Below are positions 18,862 to 27,972 of a stretch of 64,000 bases of DNA, in pieces. The notes below the pieces were generated by a model. The model was not told the DNA's origin, did no database searches, and was given only the letters and a program-made list of their open reading frames with translations. This DNA is from Candidatus Obscuribacterales bacterium. Its GTDB lineage: Bacteria; Cyanobacteriota; Vampirovibrionia; Obscuribacterales; Obscuribacteraceae. The DNA is taken from NCBI GenBank assembly GCA_020050685.1, contig JAGVKG010000008.1:1-64000 (forward strand), read 5' to 3'. Within the stretch, counting starts at the first letter, position 1. Each line of letters begins with the position of its first letter. Made by a program: the position numbers and the translations under genes.

Positions 18862-20079
18862 TTACTTGTTGTTGGGGTTGGTTATGCGCCCAGCGAACAG
18901 TTGCGTTTGGTGAAGCCTGGTTCCCTTGCCGTATGGTCTTTCCTGCTCGGCGCAAACGTAGAAGGCAAACGGTCTGTTCACTTCCATCGTGAAATCGAAA
19001 CTGTCTACCGGCATGCTGGTCTTTTCGAATACAGCACCAGTTACGGCTGCTCCTTCGAAACCGGTTTCGTCCACTTTGACATAAGTCTTGTGGATGATGT
19101 CCGATATGAAAACGCCATGCGGGTTTGCAAACATTTGCGAGAAGTCTGCGCTACCGGAGAATGCTTCTGTCATGCCGGCGCTCGCGAGCACTCCCTTGAG
19201 CGAGGTCTCGAAACCGACTTCGAAGCGTGGAAGCAGAAGTTTGCCGTATCCTTCTTCCATTCTGGAAGCAAGATGCAGCAAGTTGGCTGGAACCATCCAA
19301 TCGATCACTTGTGTCTTGTCGTTTCCGCATCTTCTCCAGTGCGGCAGAATGATGTAGACGCAGAATTCTAGATTGGAAGTATCTGATTTCTTTTCCCAAG
19401 GCGAGCTGCCGAGAGGCAAGCGAATGATTTCTACTCCGTCGGAGTTGAGATATTTGAAATCGCCCTTGTCCATCATCATCTGAACTTTGGTTTGTTCGCC
19501 AGTGGCCATGCGGAAACCTTGTTCTTGAGTGCGATGTTTTTCGAACGTTCTCAGCCAGTCTCCCTTCATGTATAGAGCGTTGAGCAGAAGTGCCACCACG
19601 GACGAGGGAAGCTCATCGAGGATCTTCTCGATCTTGTTGTGGGTTTTTTCACTAACCCATTGGTTGGCTTGGGCGGCGCTTTTCAGTTCTGCCAGCTCGG
19701 CATCGAAGCCTGATTTTGCCAGCTTTTCGTATGAGGGCAGAAGATTGATACCGCGCTTGTGGAATACAGCGTTGGCGAGGCTGAGCTGAACTTTCGGATC
19801 GGCGGTCTGTAGAATGCTTTGCAAAAAGTTGCAAGCCCCAGCCAGTTGATTGCCACTCGGTAGCGATTCTTCAAACTCGAATCCGAGTTGGAATAACATC
19901 TCCCTTCTGGTTTCCTTGCTGGCGCCGAGCGCGGCGAGATGCAGGAGAAGCGAGATCGACAGCGGAGAAATTATCACATTCTCTTTTGGCTGCTCTTGGA
20001 TTAGCGAATTGAAGCACATCGAACCGAGGTCGTTTGCTCCGTAGTTTACGCTTTCGTATACGTTACTGTTCATTTGCAT
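18862..20079 (-). CDS. Serpin (serine/cysteine protease inhibitor family)
   Basis: This 405-residue protein has a complete serpin fold: VIISPLSISLLL near the N-terminus, ANAVFHKRG, NALYMKGDW, the hinge VDETGFEGAAVTG (about 336-348), NRPFAFYV and C-terminal LFAGRITNP. The start is at ATG 20079 after GAAGGAAA. There is no signal peptide, so it should be cytoplasmic. By alignment to alpha1-antitrypsin numbering, E338 is P17, F341 is P14 and T354-S355 is P1-P1', with Lys at P2. P14 is normally a small residue (Thr/Ser) needed for loop insertion; Phe here is unusual and may slow or abolish inhibition. It is followed at its 3' side by a convergent gene. Confidence 0.93.
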   Translation of the reverse strand: MQMNSNVYESVNYGANDLGSMCFNSLIQEQPKENVIISPLSISLLLHLAALGASKETRREMLFQLGFEFEESLPSGNQLAGACNFLQSILQTADPKVQLSLANAVFHKRGINLLPSYEKLAKSGFDAELAELKSAAQANQWVSEKTHNKIEKILDELPSSVVALLLNALYMKGDWLRTFEKHRTQEQGFRMATGEQTKVQMMMDKGDFKYLNSDGVEIIRLPLGSSPWEKKSDTSNLEFCVYIILPHWRRCGNDKTQVIDWMVPANLLHLASRMEEGYGKLLLPRFEVGFETSLKGVLASAGMTEAFSGSADFSQMFANPHGVFISDIIHKTYVKVDETGFEGAAVTGAVFEKTSMPVDSFDFTMEVNRPFAFYVCAEQERPYGKGTRLHQTQLFAGRITNPNNK

Positions 20080-20181
20080 TTTTTCCTTCTTTTCGAACCT
20101 AACTCAAAGAAACAGATGGGCCACCATACGGCAGCCCAAGCTGAGGTGCGCAGTGTGCGATGCAGTTATGCTGCGCGGCGA

Positions 20182-20436
20182 CTACAAGATGATGTCGCCG
20201 TAGTCTTTGATTTCGTTACTGGCGAATACTTTGTACTCACCAAACAGGGCGGGCGGAAAGTGAGCTTTGCGCGCTGCCAAAAAGCTTTCCTTGCTGTGAA
20301 AAATCACGTTGATGATTATTTCGCCGGCTGCGCCGAGATCTCCGCCAACGGTTGCTTTGTATTGGCTGAGCTCTTTGTCGTACTGTGTTTTGAATGCTTT
20401 CATTGCATCCATGAGTTCTTTTCTTGTACTGGACAT
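20182..20436 (-). CDS. Small orphan protein
   Basis: An 84-residue protein with an AAGGAG site before ATG. The N-terminal half is an amphipathic helix (RKELMDAMKAFKTQYDKELS), followed by a beta-like segment IIINVIFHSKESF. It lies between the 348-residue orphan and the serpin gene on the same strand. The family was not recognised; given the shared operon position it may work with either neighbour. Confidence 0.7.
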   Translation of the reverse strand: MSSTRKELMDAMKAFKTQYDKELSQYKATVGGDLGAAGEIIINVIFHSKESFLAARKAHFPPALFGEYKVFASNEIKDYGDIIL

Positions 20437-20477
20437 TTTTGTACTCCTTGTTTTGTTTTTGATTTGAAAGAGAAAGT

Positions 20478-20519
20478 GAACGGGCCAGAGTTTTCTGCGG
20501 AGAATCCTCTGGCCCGTTC
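20478..20519 (-). terminator. Perfect 13-bp intercistronic hairpin
   Basis: GAACGGGCCAGAG pairs perfectly with CTCTGGCCCGTTC around a 16-base loop, between two same-strand genes. On the minus strand it is followed by ACTTTCTCTTTC, so it may be an intrinsic terminator or a 3'-end stabiliser. Confidence 0.6.
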
Positions 20520-20551
20520 GTCAGTGATGTTTGTTGCTGACAGTCGTGAGA

Positions 20552-21598
20552 CTAGCTTTCGCTGGTGTCCGTGTCGTCTTCTTTAGCTAAATGCAGACGC
20601 ACGCTTACGTGTCGATCCTTGATGGTCGGAAACGCATCGTTCGTGACCAGCATTTCAATTAGATACGGGAAGGAGTAGGCACCACCAGTGCTTGCCAAAA
20701 CCTTTTCAATCGTATCCATCGAGATACCGTTTGGCATAAGCTTGTTTTCAAATGCACGCAAGACAAACGCGACGAAAGCCGCCTTGTCGTTTACCTTCGT
20801 TACTTTGGTGTCGCCTGCAGCGCTTTGGCGGTACTCGTACTCTAAAGTCAGAGCAACCATTTTTCTTTTGCGTCGCTTTGAAGTCGGTATGAGAGGTAGC
20901 TTGTGCGTTACGTTTTTGAAGCCGGCTTTGATTTCAAGCCCATCAACGATGGGACTTCCCCATTGCCCGTCTCTGCCTTCATTGCGGGAAATGCTCGGAA
21001 GCATTTCGTCATAGGCTTGGCCGATCAGTGTCTCAACAATTTCTCGTCCGTGCGCGTTGAAGAAAGTGAGTTCCGCCAAATCGTCCTTGTCCATATTTCT
21101 TTCGTTTGTGATTGTGGCTTCAAATGCCCGCGAGATTTCAGCGCGTTTCTCTAACGCATTTACGAACTCTTCGCTATTTTGACTGCCCAATATTTCTCGG
21201 ACGGACAGGACTTTGTTCTGAATTCGCATCGCCAACATATAACTTGTGGCACCCGCCCCACCGTTCTTGAGGGACTCAATGAGTTGGTTCACGAATGTCG
21301 CAAGTTTTCTGCAAGCGGCCTCTGCGTCTCCCGCCCAAGAATCAAACACAACTTGTATCTGCTCTTTGCTCAGGCTCTCCACGCGGAAAGGGTTGGTCGC
21401 GAGATAAATTTCGTCGAGGCATGCCTCAAGCAAATCGCGCCTAACTTCCGGCGAGCGTCCTTCCTGCTCTTGCGCGATCCATAGTTTGACTTGCTTGTGC
21501 TCGTCTTTAAATAGTTTTTTGGCGGCCTGCAAAAGCTCATGCGCCTCGGCGCTATAAACTTTCTGGTCGTACTCGTAGCGAACTGAATGCATTGTCAT
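20552..21598 (-). CDS. Orphan 348-aa cytoplasmic protein
   Basis: The start is at ATG 21598 with TTGGAG upstream. The protein is predominantly helical in the N-terminal 200 residues (EAHELLQAAKKLFKDEHKQ) and then has a basic stretch (TSKRRKRKMVALTLEYEYR) and a mixed C-terminal region. No signal peptide, membrane segment or known motif is visible. It is the first gene of a three-gene minus-strand set ending with the serpin. Confidence 0.75.
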   Translation of the reverse strand: MTMHSVRYEYDQKVYSAEAHELLQAAKKLFKDEHKQVKLWIAQEQEGRSPEVRRDLLEACLDEIYLATNPFRVESLSKEQIQVVFDSWAGDAEAACRKLATFVNQLIESLKNGGAGATSYMLAMRIQNKVLSVREILGSQNSEEFVNALEKRAEISRAFEATITNERNMDKDDLAELTFFNAHGREIVETLIGQAYDEMLPSISRNEGRDGQWGSPIVDGLEIKAGFKNVTHKLPLIPTSKRRKRKMVALTLEYEYRQSAAGDTKVTKVNDKAAFVAFVLRAFENKLMPNGISMDTIEKVLASTGGAYSFPYLIEMLVTNDAFPTIKDRHVSVRLHLAKEDDTDTSES

Positions 21599-22120
21599 AA
21601 TTATTCTCCAAGTGATCGGAATTGCTCATACGCTTGTTCGCAACCAACGGAAAGAACTCGAAAAGAATCCGGAGAAAAAGGCGCAGCAGAGAAGTCGCCT
21701 CAGTCGGCAATCGAAAATCAGTTCGCGCAAAGCTGGGCAAACTGAACTTGGATTGATGGCAATTAGTGGCGAGGTGGTGCGGGCTTTTGTACTAGATAAT
21801 CTCAAATTTGTGCGGTTGCAAAGAAACGAACATCTAAGCCTATGAAACTTGCCCCGGCAAATTCAACTTGCGCGAGCGCGGGGCAGCCTATAAATAGAGA
21901 TATTTCTCGAAGTTAAACTTGCACCGCTTGCGCGAATAACGCTATCTTGGCAAGTCGCGAGCGCTTTTCGAAGATGAATTGTGGGTAGCGCGAGTGCCTG
22001 ACAACGGGCTAAAACAGCGTCGTTTTGCTAATATGTGCGTGCATATGCGAGTTTGAGGCGCGGATAGCGTGCCTGCAAAGTGCTTGTGCATTATCGGGTC
22101 AATACACAAGGAGTTTTGTT
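21599..22120. other. Intergenic region upstream of the thiolase gene
   Basis: A divergent spacer of 522 bases. It must carry the promoters of the thiolase gene and of the 348-residue orphan, but I could not assign them confidently. A short plus-strand frame at 21612-21845 is very basic and lacks a ribosome binding site, so I do not call it. Confidence 0.4.
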
Positions 22121-23359
22121 ATGGCTGAGAAGCGCCGCGACCTGGAAAAAGTTTGGTTGATTGCTGGCAGTCGCACACCAATCGGGTCCTTCGGAAGAAC
22201 ACTCAAAGACGTCACCGTGGACAAATTGGCGGAGCACGTTTTGAAACACGCAATTCGCCGATCGGAAATAAACGCCAGTCAGTTTGACGGCATTGTTCTC
22301 GGGCACGGATATCAGTCGGCTTACACTCCTAACACGGCTCGCTTCGCGGCGCTCAACGCCGGTCTGCCTGCCAGCATTCATGCTATGACTGTGCAGCGTC
22401 AGTGCGGCTCCGGTATGCAAGCGGTGACTTTGGCTGCTAACGACATCGCGCTCGGAAATGCGGACTTATATATTGCCGGCGGCGCTGAGTCAATGTCCTC
22501 GGTACCTTATTTGATACCAGGCAAATTGCGCTTCACTGGCATCATGGCTAATAAGTCAGTGACAAAATATATTCCGGCTGTCGGTCCTCGCCCGGTGGCG
22601 ATGCTTGCCGATGGTGGCTTGGTGCCAATGTGTTTGTTTGGCGACATGAAGTCGACCAATATGTCCGGCACGGCACAACGTTTGGCTGACACTTATGGTA
22701 TCACTCGCGAACAATCAGATGAATACGCCTTGCGTTCGCAGCAATTGGCGACGGCGGCAATTAAGTCTGGTCGCTTTGAAGAGGAAATTGATCCAATTCA
22801 AACCACAAGTGGCAAGTTCTTCGTTTCTGATGAACACCCGCGCGATACCAACATGGAAAAATTGGCGAAGCTCAGACCGGTATTTAAGACAAGACAAATT
22901 ACCGCCGGCAATAGCTCTGGTATCAACGACGCGGCCTGCGCTCTGGTAGTTGCTTCCGATAAGAAGGTCAAGGAACTTGGCTTGAAGCCGATTGCCCAGA
23001 TTGTTGATAGCTGTGTGGTTGGACTTGATTATGAGCAAATGGGTTTGGGCCCAGTGCTGGCTATCAGAAAGATTTTGGATCGCAATGGTTTGAAGATGGA
23101 TGATATTGATTTGATCGAGATAAACGAAGCATTTGCCGTTCAGTATCTTGCATGCGAAAAGTTGTTGGAACTTGATCGCAATAAGGTAAATGTGAATGGC
23201 GGAGCAATTGCGCTTGGACATCCAATTGGCATGTCCGGTGCGCGGTTAATCCAGACTCTGGCAATTGAGCTTGCGAAGCGCGGCAAGAAGCGTGGTATCG
23301 CTGCTTTGTGTATCGGCGGCGGCATGGGCATTGCCACTCTTGTTGAATCACCCAATTGA
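22121..23359 (+). CDS. fadA: Thiolase (acetyl-CoA acyltransferase)
   Basis: This 412-residue enzyme starts at ATG 22121 after AAGGAG; the frame continues upstream but lacks a site there. Catalytic features are visible: nucleophile Cys95 in QRQCGSGMQ, NEAFAVQ, the GHPIGMSGAR His motif and a C-terminal LCIGGGMG Cys. It catalyses either the thiolytic last step of beta-oxidation or acetoacetyl-CoA formation. The next gene encodes the FadB/FadJ-type bifunctional enzyme 73 bases downstream, which favours the degradative role as the beta subunit of a fatty acid oxidation complex. Symbols atoB or fadI are equally possible. Confidence 0.93.
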   Translation: MAEKRRDLEKVWLIAGSRTPIGSFGRTLKDVTVDKLAEHVLKHAIRRSEINASQFDGIVLGHGYQSAYTPNTARFAALNAGLPASIHAMTVQRQCGSGMQAVTLAANDIALGNADLYIAGGAESMSSVPYLIPGKLRFTGIMANKSVTKYIPAVGPRPVAMLADGGLVPMCLFGDMKSTNMSGTAQRLADTYGITREQSDEYALRSQQLATAAIKSGRFEEEIDPIQTTSGKFFVSDEHPRDTNMEKLAKLRPVFKTRQITAGNSSGINDAACALVVASDKKVKELGLKPIAQIVDSCVVGLDYEQMGLGPVLAIRKILDRNGLKMDDIDLIEINEAFAVQYLACEKLLELDRNKVNVNGGAIALGHPIGMSGARLIQTLAIELAKRGKKRGIAALCIGGGMGIATLVESPN

Positions 23360-23386
23360 TAACAAATCCAAGCAACCAAATTGAAA

Positions 23387-23413
23387 TTTGTAGGGGCGGG
23401 GCTTCCCCACCCA
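23387..23413. repeat. GTAGGGGCGGGG short dispersed element
   Basis: TTTGTAGGGGCGGGGCTTCC followed by CCACCCAG, between the thiolase and fad genes. Related copies lie at 57311-57338, and within the compound repeats at about 47697 and 58345. GGGGC...TCCCCAC can form a small hairpin. Confidence 0.55.
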
Positions 23414-23432
23414 GTAAAAAAGGAAATTTCCA

Positions 23433-25628
23433 ATGACAAAGAATGCAACACAAGTTTTAGAAGAGAAAGCCAACGTGAAATCAAGCGATCAGAAATCAGT
23501 CAAGTTCGAAGTCCTCGACAATGGCATTGCGAAGGTCACACTTGATTTGCCAAACAATAAAGTGAATTTGCTTGGTCCGGTGATGCTGGCAGAAATTCAC
23601 GATGTGATTAACAAAGTGCTGGTCATGCCTGCTATTAAAGGTATGGTGATCATCTCTGGCAAAGACGATAACTTCATTGCTGGCGCCGACGTCAAAGAAA
23701 TTGTCGCTCTGCAATCCGAGCCGGAAATGCACGCTTTTGAAGCGGCACAATTAGGCAAGCAGATTTTCGACAAGATGGAAAAGCTTCCCTTCAGAGTCGT
23801 GGCAGCAATTCATGGTACTTGCCTTGGTGGTGGCACAGAGTTTGCTCTGGCTTGTCACTATCGCGTTGCAAGCAAGAGCGCGAAGACAAAGATTGGTTTG
23901 CCGGAAGTGAATCTTGGTTTCATTCCTGGTTGGGGTGCTTGTGTTCGCCTGCCTAAACTGGTCGGTTTGATGAAAGCGCTTGAGCTTATTCCAGCTGGAA
24001 AAATTCTTGATTCAAAGCGTGCCTGGAAGTGCGGCATGATCGATGAAGTGGTGAACGATGAGGAATTGTTTGCCCGTGCGCAAGCCATTGCTCTTGGTGC
24101 AAATCCGAAGAAAGCCAGCCAACCATTCGATATTCAAAAATTGCTTTTGGAAACCAACCCAATTGGCCGCAAGATGCTTGCCAATGTCTCTTTGGGAATG
24201 GTGAAAAAGCAAACCAAAGGTAATTACCCCGCTCCAGTAGAAGCAGTAAAACTAATTCTCAAGACGGCAGATGAGCCGGCTGAGAAAAGTTTTGAGCGTG
24301 AGTCGCGCACGTTTGCCAAATTGGCATCGACTCGTGTATCGAAAAACCTAGTCGGAATTTTCTTTGCTCAAAATGAATCGAAGAAGATGCCGGAAGGTGC
24401 TAAGCCTGCTGTGCAAATCAAAACTGTTGGCGTGCTCGGAGCTGGTGTTATGGGTGCTGGTATTGCCCAAGCTGCAGCTAAAGCAGGATACAAAGTTGTC
24501 TTGCGCGACATCAAGCAAGAATTTGTCGACAAGGGCATGAAAACAATCAATGGGTTGTTCGATGGTCTGGTTGAGAAAAGGAAGATGACCCGCGAAGAAG
24601 CAGATGGCATCATCGCTAACATCACTGCAACAACTGATTACAAAGACTTCGCCGATTGCGATCTGGTAATCGAAGCAGTGCTTGAGAGAATCAGTGTCAA
24701 GAAAGAAGTTCTTTCGGAATTGCAAAAGGTAATCACCAAGGACTTTATCTTTGGTAGCAATACATCCTCGTTGCCTGTAACCGAAATTGCCGAAGGCGCA
24801 CGCAAGCCTGAGCACGTGGTTGGCATTCACTTCTTCAACCCGGTACACAAAATGCCGCTTGTGGAAATCGTACGCGGCAAACTTACCGATGATGGTGCCG
24901 TGGCTGCAGCGATGTCCTTTGCCATGAAGCTTGGCAAAACGACAGTGATTACAGCTGATGCTCCAGGTTTTGTCGTCAATCGCATTCTCACGCCATACAT
25001 TCGCGAAGCAGCGATTTTGATGGAACAAGGCGTGCCAATGGAAGAAATTGAAAAGGCAATGACCACATTCGGAATGCCGATGGGACCACTGGCTTTGATT
25101 GATGAAGTGGGCATGGATATTTCTGCGGAAGTCTGTCGCGTCATTCATGGCAAGATAGGCGAACGTTTGAAGCCACCAACCATTCTCAATACATTGGAAG
25201 GCATGAAGTTGCTTGGTAAAAAAGGCGGCAAAGGTATTTATCTTTACGACGAAAATGGCAAACGCGTTTTTGACAAGGAAACGAAGAAGTATGTCTTCAA
25301 TCCGGACGTGGTGGCAAAAGTTGAAGCGAAGAAAAATCCGCTCATGCGTAGCGTGATTCAAGACCGCATGGTGTTGATTATGCTCAACGAAGCAGTGCGC
25401 TGCTTGGAAGAAGGCGTAATTAAAGAGCCATCGCAACTTGATCTGGCTTTGATCATGGGCACTGGCTTCCCGCCATTCCATGGTGGCATCTTGCGTTGGG
25501 CAGACACAGTTGGTATCAAAGTCGTCTACGAAAAACTAGATTGGCTCTCCAAAGTTGCCGGTCCAAACTACGAACCAGCCAAGCTGCTAAAAGAAAAAGC
25601 CGCCAAAGCGGAAAACTTTTACAAATAG
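23433..25628 (+). CDS. fadJ: Bifunctional enoyl-CoA hydratase/3-hydroxyacyl-CoA dehydrogenase
   Basis: A 731-residue FadB/FadJ-type alpha subunit, of normal family length. The N-terminal crotonase domain shows FIAGADVKEI (oxyanion hole), GTCLGGGTEFALA and GLPEVNLGF with the two catalytic Glu. The dehydrogenase half begins at about residue 330 with the NAD-binding GVLGAGVMGAGIA, then HFFNPVHKMPLVE carrying the catalytic His, and a C-terminal second 3HCDH domain ending in GTGFPPFHGG. It carries out hydration and oxidation in fatty-acid beta-oxidation, passing 3-ketoacyl-CoA to the thiolase encoded just upstream. FadB versus FadJ cannot be decided from sequence reading alone. Confidence 0.94.
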   Translation: MTKNATQVLEEKANVKSSDQKSVKFEVLDNGIAKVTLDLPNNKVNLLGPVMLAEIHDVINKVLVMPAIKGMVIISGKDDNFIAGADVKEIVALQSEPEMHAFEAAQLGKQIFDKMEKLPFRVVAAIHGTCLGGGTEFALACHYRVASKSAKTKIGLPEVNLGFIPGWGACVRLPKLVGLMKALELIPAGKILDSKRAWKCGMIDEVVNDEELFARAQAIALGANPKKASQPFDIQKLLLETNPIGRKMLANVSLGMVKKQTKGNYPAPVEAVKLILKTADEPAEKSFERESRTFAKLASTRVSKNLVGIFFAQNESKKMPEGAKPAVQIKTVGVLGAGVMGAGIAQAAAKAGYKVVLRDIKQEFVDKGMKTINGLFDGLVEKRKMTREEADGIIANITATTDYKDFADCDLVIEAVLERISVKKEVLSELQKVITKDFIFGSNTSSLPVTEIAEGARKPEHVVGIHFFNPVHKMPLVEIVRGKLTDDGAVAAAMSFAMKLGKTTVITADAPGFVVNRILTPYIREAAILMEQGVPMEEIEKAMTTFGMPMGPLALIDEVGMDISAEVCRVIHGKIGERLKPPTILNTLEGMKLLGKKGGKGIYLYDENGKRVFDKETKKYVFNPDVVAKVEAKKNPLMRSVIQDRMVLIMLNEAVRCLEEGVIKEPSQLDLALIMGTGFPPFHGGILRWADTVGIKVVYEKLDWLSKVAGPNYEPAKLLKEKAAKAENFYK

Positions 25629-25855
25629 TGTGTGAGTTAGCGTAACTGCGCTAACGTTGATGTTGCGATCGCACGCCTAGCGATGCCTTGGCGCGGGAAT
25701 GCTTCGACGTCCCAATGCGTTCCCCTGATAAACATTTATACAGATCTCTTTAAATTGAATATGCGAAGTTGCTAGTGTAAATGCACTATCAATTTAGTTC
25801 TATACGAAAGCAACCAAAAAAACACCGCAAGTCCGCAACTCATAAGAATTACCAT

Positions 25856-25890
25856 CAACCCTCTTGGCACTAAGCGCCTTGCGAGGGTTG
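25856..25890 (+). terminator. Intrinsic terminator
   Basis: An 8-bp stem (CAACCCTC/GAGGGTTG) is followed by TTTTGTTATTT. It lies 230 bases after the fad stop and 37 before the next ATG. It could end the fad transcript or attenuate the next gene. A second small hairpin (GTTAGCG/GCGCTAAC) sits right after the fad stop, around 25636-25655. Confidence 0.6.
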
Positions 25891-25926
25891 TTTTGTTATT
25901 TCCTCACTTTGTAAGGAGAACGTCTC

Positions 25927-26457
25927 ATGCCAAATACACACAGAAACAATCGATGGAGAATCACAGGTGCCGCTCACGTGATCGGTTTTGTCCTAGCGCC
26001 GATAGCTCTTATATTGGTCTCCATTGCTGCGCTGGCAGTAAGCATGTCAATCGAAAGCGATCGCCTCAGTCCCAAGTCCTACGAAGTTCAGACCGTGCTC
26101 AACCGAGATATCTCGACAGCTATCGGTCACGGCATGTCCGTGTATTTCGAATCGCTGAGAAAAGAGCCGCGGAAGAAATATGCACGCGAATGCGCCGGCA
26201 AGCTACGAGCGAAACTGTTCGACATCAGCTTGATCACAGACAAGGATCTGGACAAGACAGCCTCAGGCGGTGCGAGACGTTCGTGGGATGAAGTTCGTAG
26301 ACTCGTGACTTCTGCAAATTCCTCATCCAACGATCTCAACCGCGAACTATTAAAGCGCAATCCCAACTGGAAGAAAGTCAACAACCTTTCTCGCTCAGTT
26401 GCCGACACCTTGATGGAGTCCGGCGATCCACATCAAATGGTTGTGGATAACAAGTAA
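25927..26457 (+). CDS. Single-pass membrane-anchored orphan
   Basis: A 176-residue protein with GTAAGGAG 8 bases before ATG. The N-terminus is basic, followed by a membrane segment (about 20-43, VIGFVLAPIALILVSIAALA). The remaining 130 residues are polar, basic and helical with no recognised motif. Topology is likely N-in, C-out. It stands alone between two terminators, so it is monocistronic. Confidence 0.75.
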   Translation: MPNTHRNNRWRITGAAHVIGFVLAPIALILVSIAALAVSMSIESDRLSPKSYEVQTVLNRDISTAIGHGMSVYFESLRKEPRKKYARECAGKLRAKLFDISLITDKDLDKTASGGARRSWDEVRRLVTSANSSSNDLNRELLKRNPNWKKVNNLSRSVADTLMESGDPHQMVVDNK

Positions 26458-26482
26458 ATTGATGAGTCGAAGGAAGGATCCG

Positions 26483-26522
26483 AGACAAAAGACGCACCAC
26501 GGCCGTGCTTCTTTTGTCTTTT
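26483..26522 (+). terminator. Intrinsic terminator
   Basis: A 10-bp stem (AGACAAAAGA/TCTTTTGTCT) encloses an inner GCAC/GTGC stem and is followed by TTTTG. It starts 26 bases after the stop codon. Confidence 0.75.
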
Positions 26523-26641
26523 GATTTGAACTACTATAGGGCCTCGCAGGAGTGTTTAAAAGAAAGTACAATCAAAATACGTTGATGAGGTGCAGGGGCC
26601 CCAGCATGCTGTAGTCCCTGCACCTATATCACCAACCTATT

Positions 26642-27109
26642 CTACGGTCGTTCACTTGTGCTTTCCTTAGTAGCAGGTGGCGGCTGATCTATCGTAACAT
26701 CAAGATCGTGCATGCGCGCAAGTTCGGACAGACTCCACAACAAATAGAACGGTAGAATTGGGCCGCTTTCGATGACGACTCTTCCTGTGGCACCCATGGG
26801 TCCCGCTCGAAACAAACCAAGATCGTAGTCGATGGCTTGCAGCGCTTGATCGTCCCAGCTTTTATTTGTCAGCCAGGCAATGGCGTTGAGCTTGCGGAAC
26901 TGGATGATTTCGCCTGGATAGAGATGAATGCCTGTGCGCGCATATTGCCGATAGGTCTTCGATGTAATTATCAAATCCGGTGTCGGCAGATTGCGCTCTG
27001 TTTTTGTTGAACACTTCGATGCAGCAATTGCTGATTGCTGCGGAATCGCAAGCGCGCAAGCAACTGAGAATGCGGAGAGTGTGATCGCGGTGAAAATATT
27101 TGCCTTCAT
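26642..27109 (-). CDS. Secreted orphan, 155 aa
   Basis: The start at ATG 27109 follows AGGAGAATTCAC. A Sec signal peptide is clear (MKANIFTAITLSAFSVACAL, then AIPQQSAIAA, cleavage near AIAA-S). The mature part contains TSKTYRQYARTGIHLYPGEI and a hydrophobic GPILPFYLLWSLSEL segment, ending in a Pro/Thr/Ser tail. The family is unknown. It is the last gene of a five-gene minus-strand cluster (29221 to 26642) in which most genes are separated by hairpins. Confidence 0.75.
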   Translation of the reverse strand: MKANIFTAITLSAFSVACALAIPQQSAIAASKCSTKTERNLPTPDLIITSKTYRQYARTGIHLYPGEIIQFRKLNAIAWLTNKSWDDQALQAIDYDLGLFRAGPMGATGRVVIESGPILPFYLLWSLSELARMHDLDVTIDQPPPATKESTSERP

Positions 27110-27128
27110 GTGAATTCTCCTCTGTGTG

Positions 27129-27156
27129 TTTCAGTCGGAGCTGTGTCCGACTGAAA
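27129..27156 (-). terminator. Perfect 11-bp intercistronic hairpin
   Basis: TTTCAGTCGGA/TCCGACTGAAA with a 6-base loop, between the 83-residue and 155-residue genes of one cluster. On the minus strand it is followed by ACACACAG rather than Ts, so mRNA processing or stability is as likely as termination. Confidence 0.55.
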
Positions 27157-27189
27157 CTGTTTGATCACATCGGATTCCCTGGTCGTTTG

Positions 27190-27441
27190 TTAACCGCACC
27201 TCCCGCTTGATGCGCATTCACTGCACAATCGAGTAAAGATGTCGATTTCTTTTGGCTGCATGCAGCAACTGCAAACGCCATCCGTTTTTCCCTGTGTCGG
27301 TCCAAAGGCCGGCTCGGCGAGCGGCTTCGTTTTGGCCGCGTCAATCTGATGCAGGTAGTTGATGCCAAAACTAATGTGGACTGAGGAGGGTTTCTTGCAA
27401 CCACAGTCCTTCTTCTTTCTGTATTTGTTTTCTTCACACAT
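27190..27441 (-). CDS. Small Cys-rich protein, possible metal binder
   Basis: An 83-residue basic protein starting after GGGGAG. It contains CGC near the N-terminus and a C-terminal Cys cluster CSCCMQPKEI...LCSECASSGRCG, which together offer CxxC-like pairs suited to zinc binding. It has no signal peptide, so the cysteines should be reduced. The family was not recognised. A competing longer frame overlaps on the same strand, but this one has the better ribosome binding site. Confidence 0.6.
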   Translation of the reverse strand: MCEENKYRKKKDCGCKKPSSVHISFGINYLHQIDAAKTKPLAEPAFGPTQGKTDGVCSCCMQPKEIDIFTRLCSECASSGRCG

Positions 27442-27478
27442 GGTATGGTCTCCCCAAGTGAGGGCAAAGTGGGAACGT

Positions 27479-27525
27479 GGTGGTGGTAAAACGCAAGTTC
27501 GTAGAGCCTGCGTCTTACCACCACC
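27479..27525 (-). terminator. Long intercistronic hairpin
   Basis: GGTGGTGGTAA pairs with TTACCACCACC (11 bp), with an inner ACGCA/TGCGT stem, between two same-strand genes. There is no T run. Confidence 0.55.
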
Positions 27526-27551
27526 GGTCGCCTTAGGCGACGTCTGTTGTT

Positions 27552-27938
27552 CTAGCTGAGCACTGCAGCAATGATGCCGGGCAGTGTCTTGAGAAACTCT
27601 CGGCTTGCGGCTTCCTGCTCGGCTGTCAGGCCGGTTGTTTTTAGCAGGTTGCAGACTTCCTTGTCGTTCGCTGTTACTGCGAATTGAGCAACGAAGTCTT
27701 GGTGCCTCAGCACAACATCGAAGATAGAATCGCCAAGATCAAGCGACACTGGTGATTTCACTTCTTGTTTTGCGAAAGCGTTACCTATGCGTGCGAGCAC
27801 CTCGTAAGGATCCCCGAAGGTATCCCCTGGTGTTAGCAGCCAGCCCATATCCCCTTGGTTTTGCAATGAACCCAAGCTCATGTCGCCGCCATGCGGCAGA
27901 CCACCAATAAATTGGACAGACACGAATCGTTTCTTCAT
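27552..27938 (-). CDS. Orphan 128-aa protein
   Basis: The start at ATG 27938 follows AGGAGAAATACTGAA. It has an N-terminal beta segment RFVSVQFIGGLPHGG, an aromatic middle and a C-terminal helix ending KTLPGIIAAVLS. There is no signal peptide. It is the third gene of the 29221-26642 cluster. No function can be read from the sequence. Confidence 0.7.
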   Translation of the reverse strand: MKKRFVSVQFIGGLPHGGDMSLGSLQNQGDMGWLLTPGDTFGDPYEVLARIGNAFAKQEVKSPVSLDLGDSIFDVVLRHQDFVAQFAVTANDKEVCNLLKTTGLTAEQEAASREFLKTLPGIIAAVLS

Positions 27939-27972
27939 TTCAGTATTTCTCCTGTGTGTTTGTCGGTGCTGA

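Noticed and set aside
21612-21845. Basic 77-codon frame upstream of the thiolase gene
   Set aside because: It starts next to the divergent gene start, with Arg/Lys/Gln-rich composition and no Shine-Dalgarno site.
24348-25481. 377-codon minus-strand frame inside the fad gene
   Set aside because: It is His/Phe/Asn-rich in the manner of an antisense frame and overlaps clearly conserved FadJ motifs on the plus strand.
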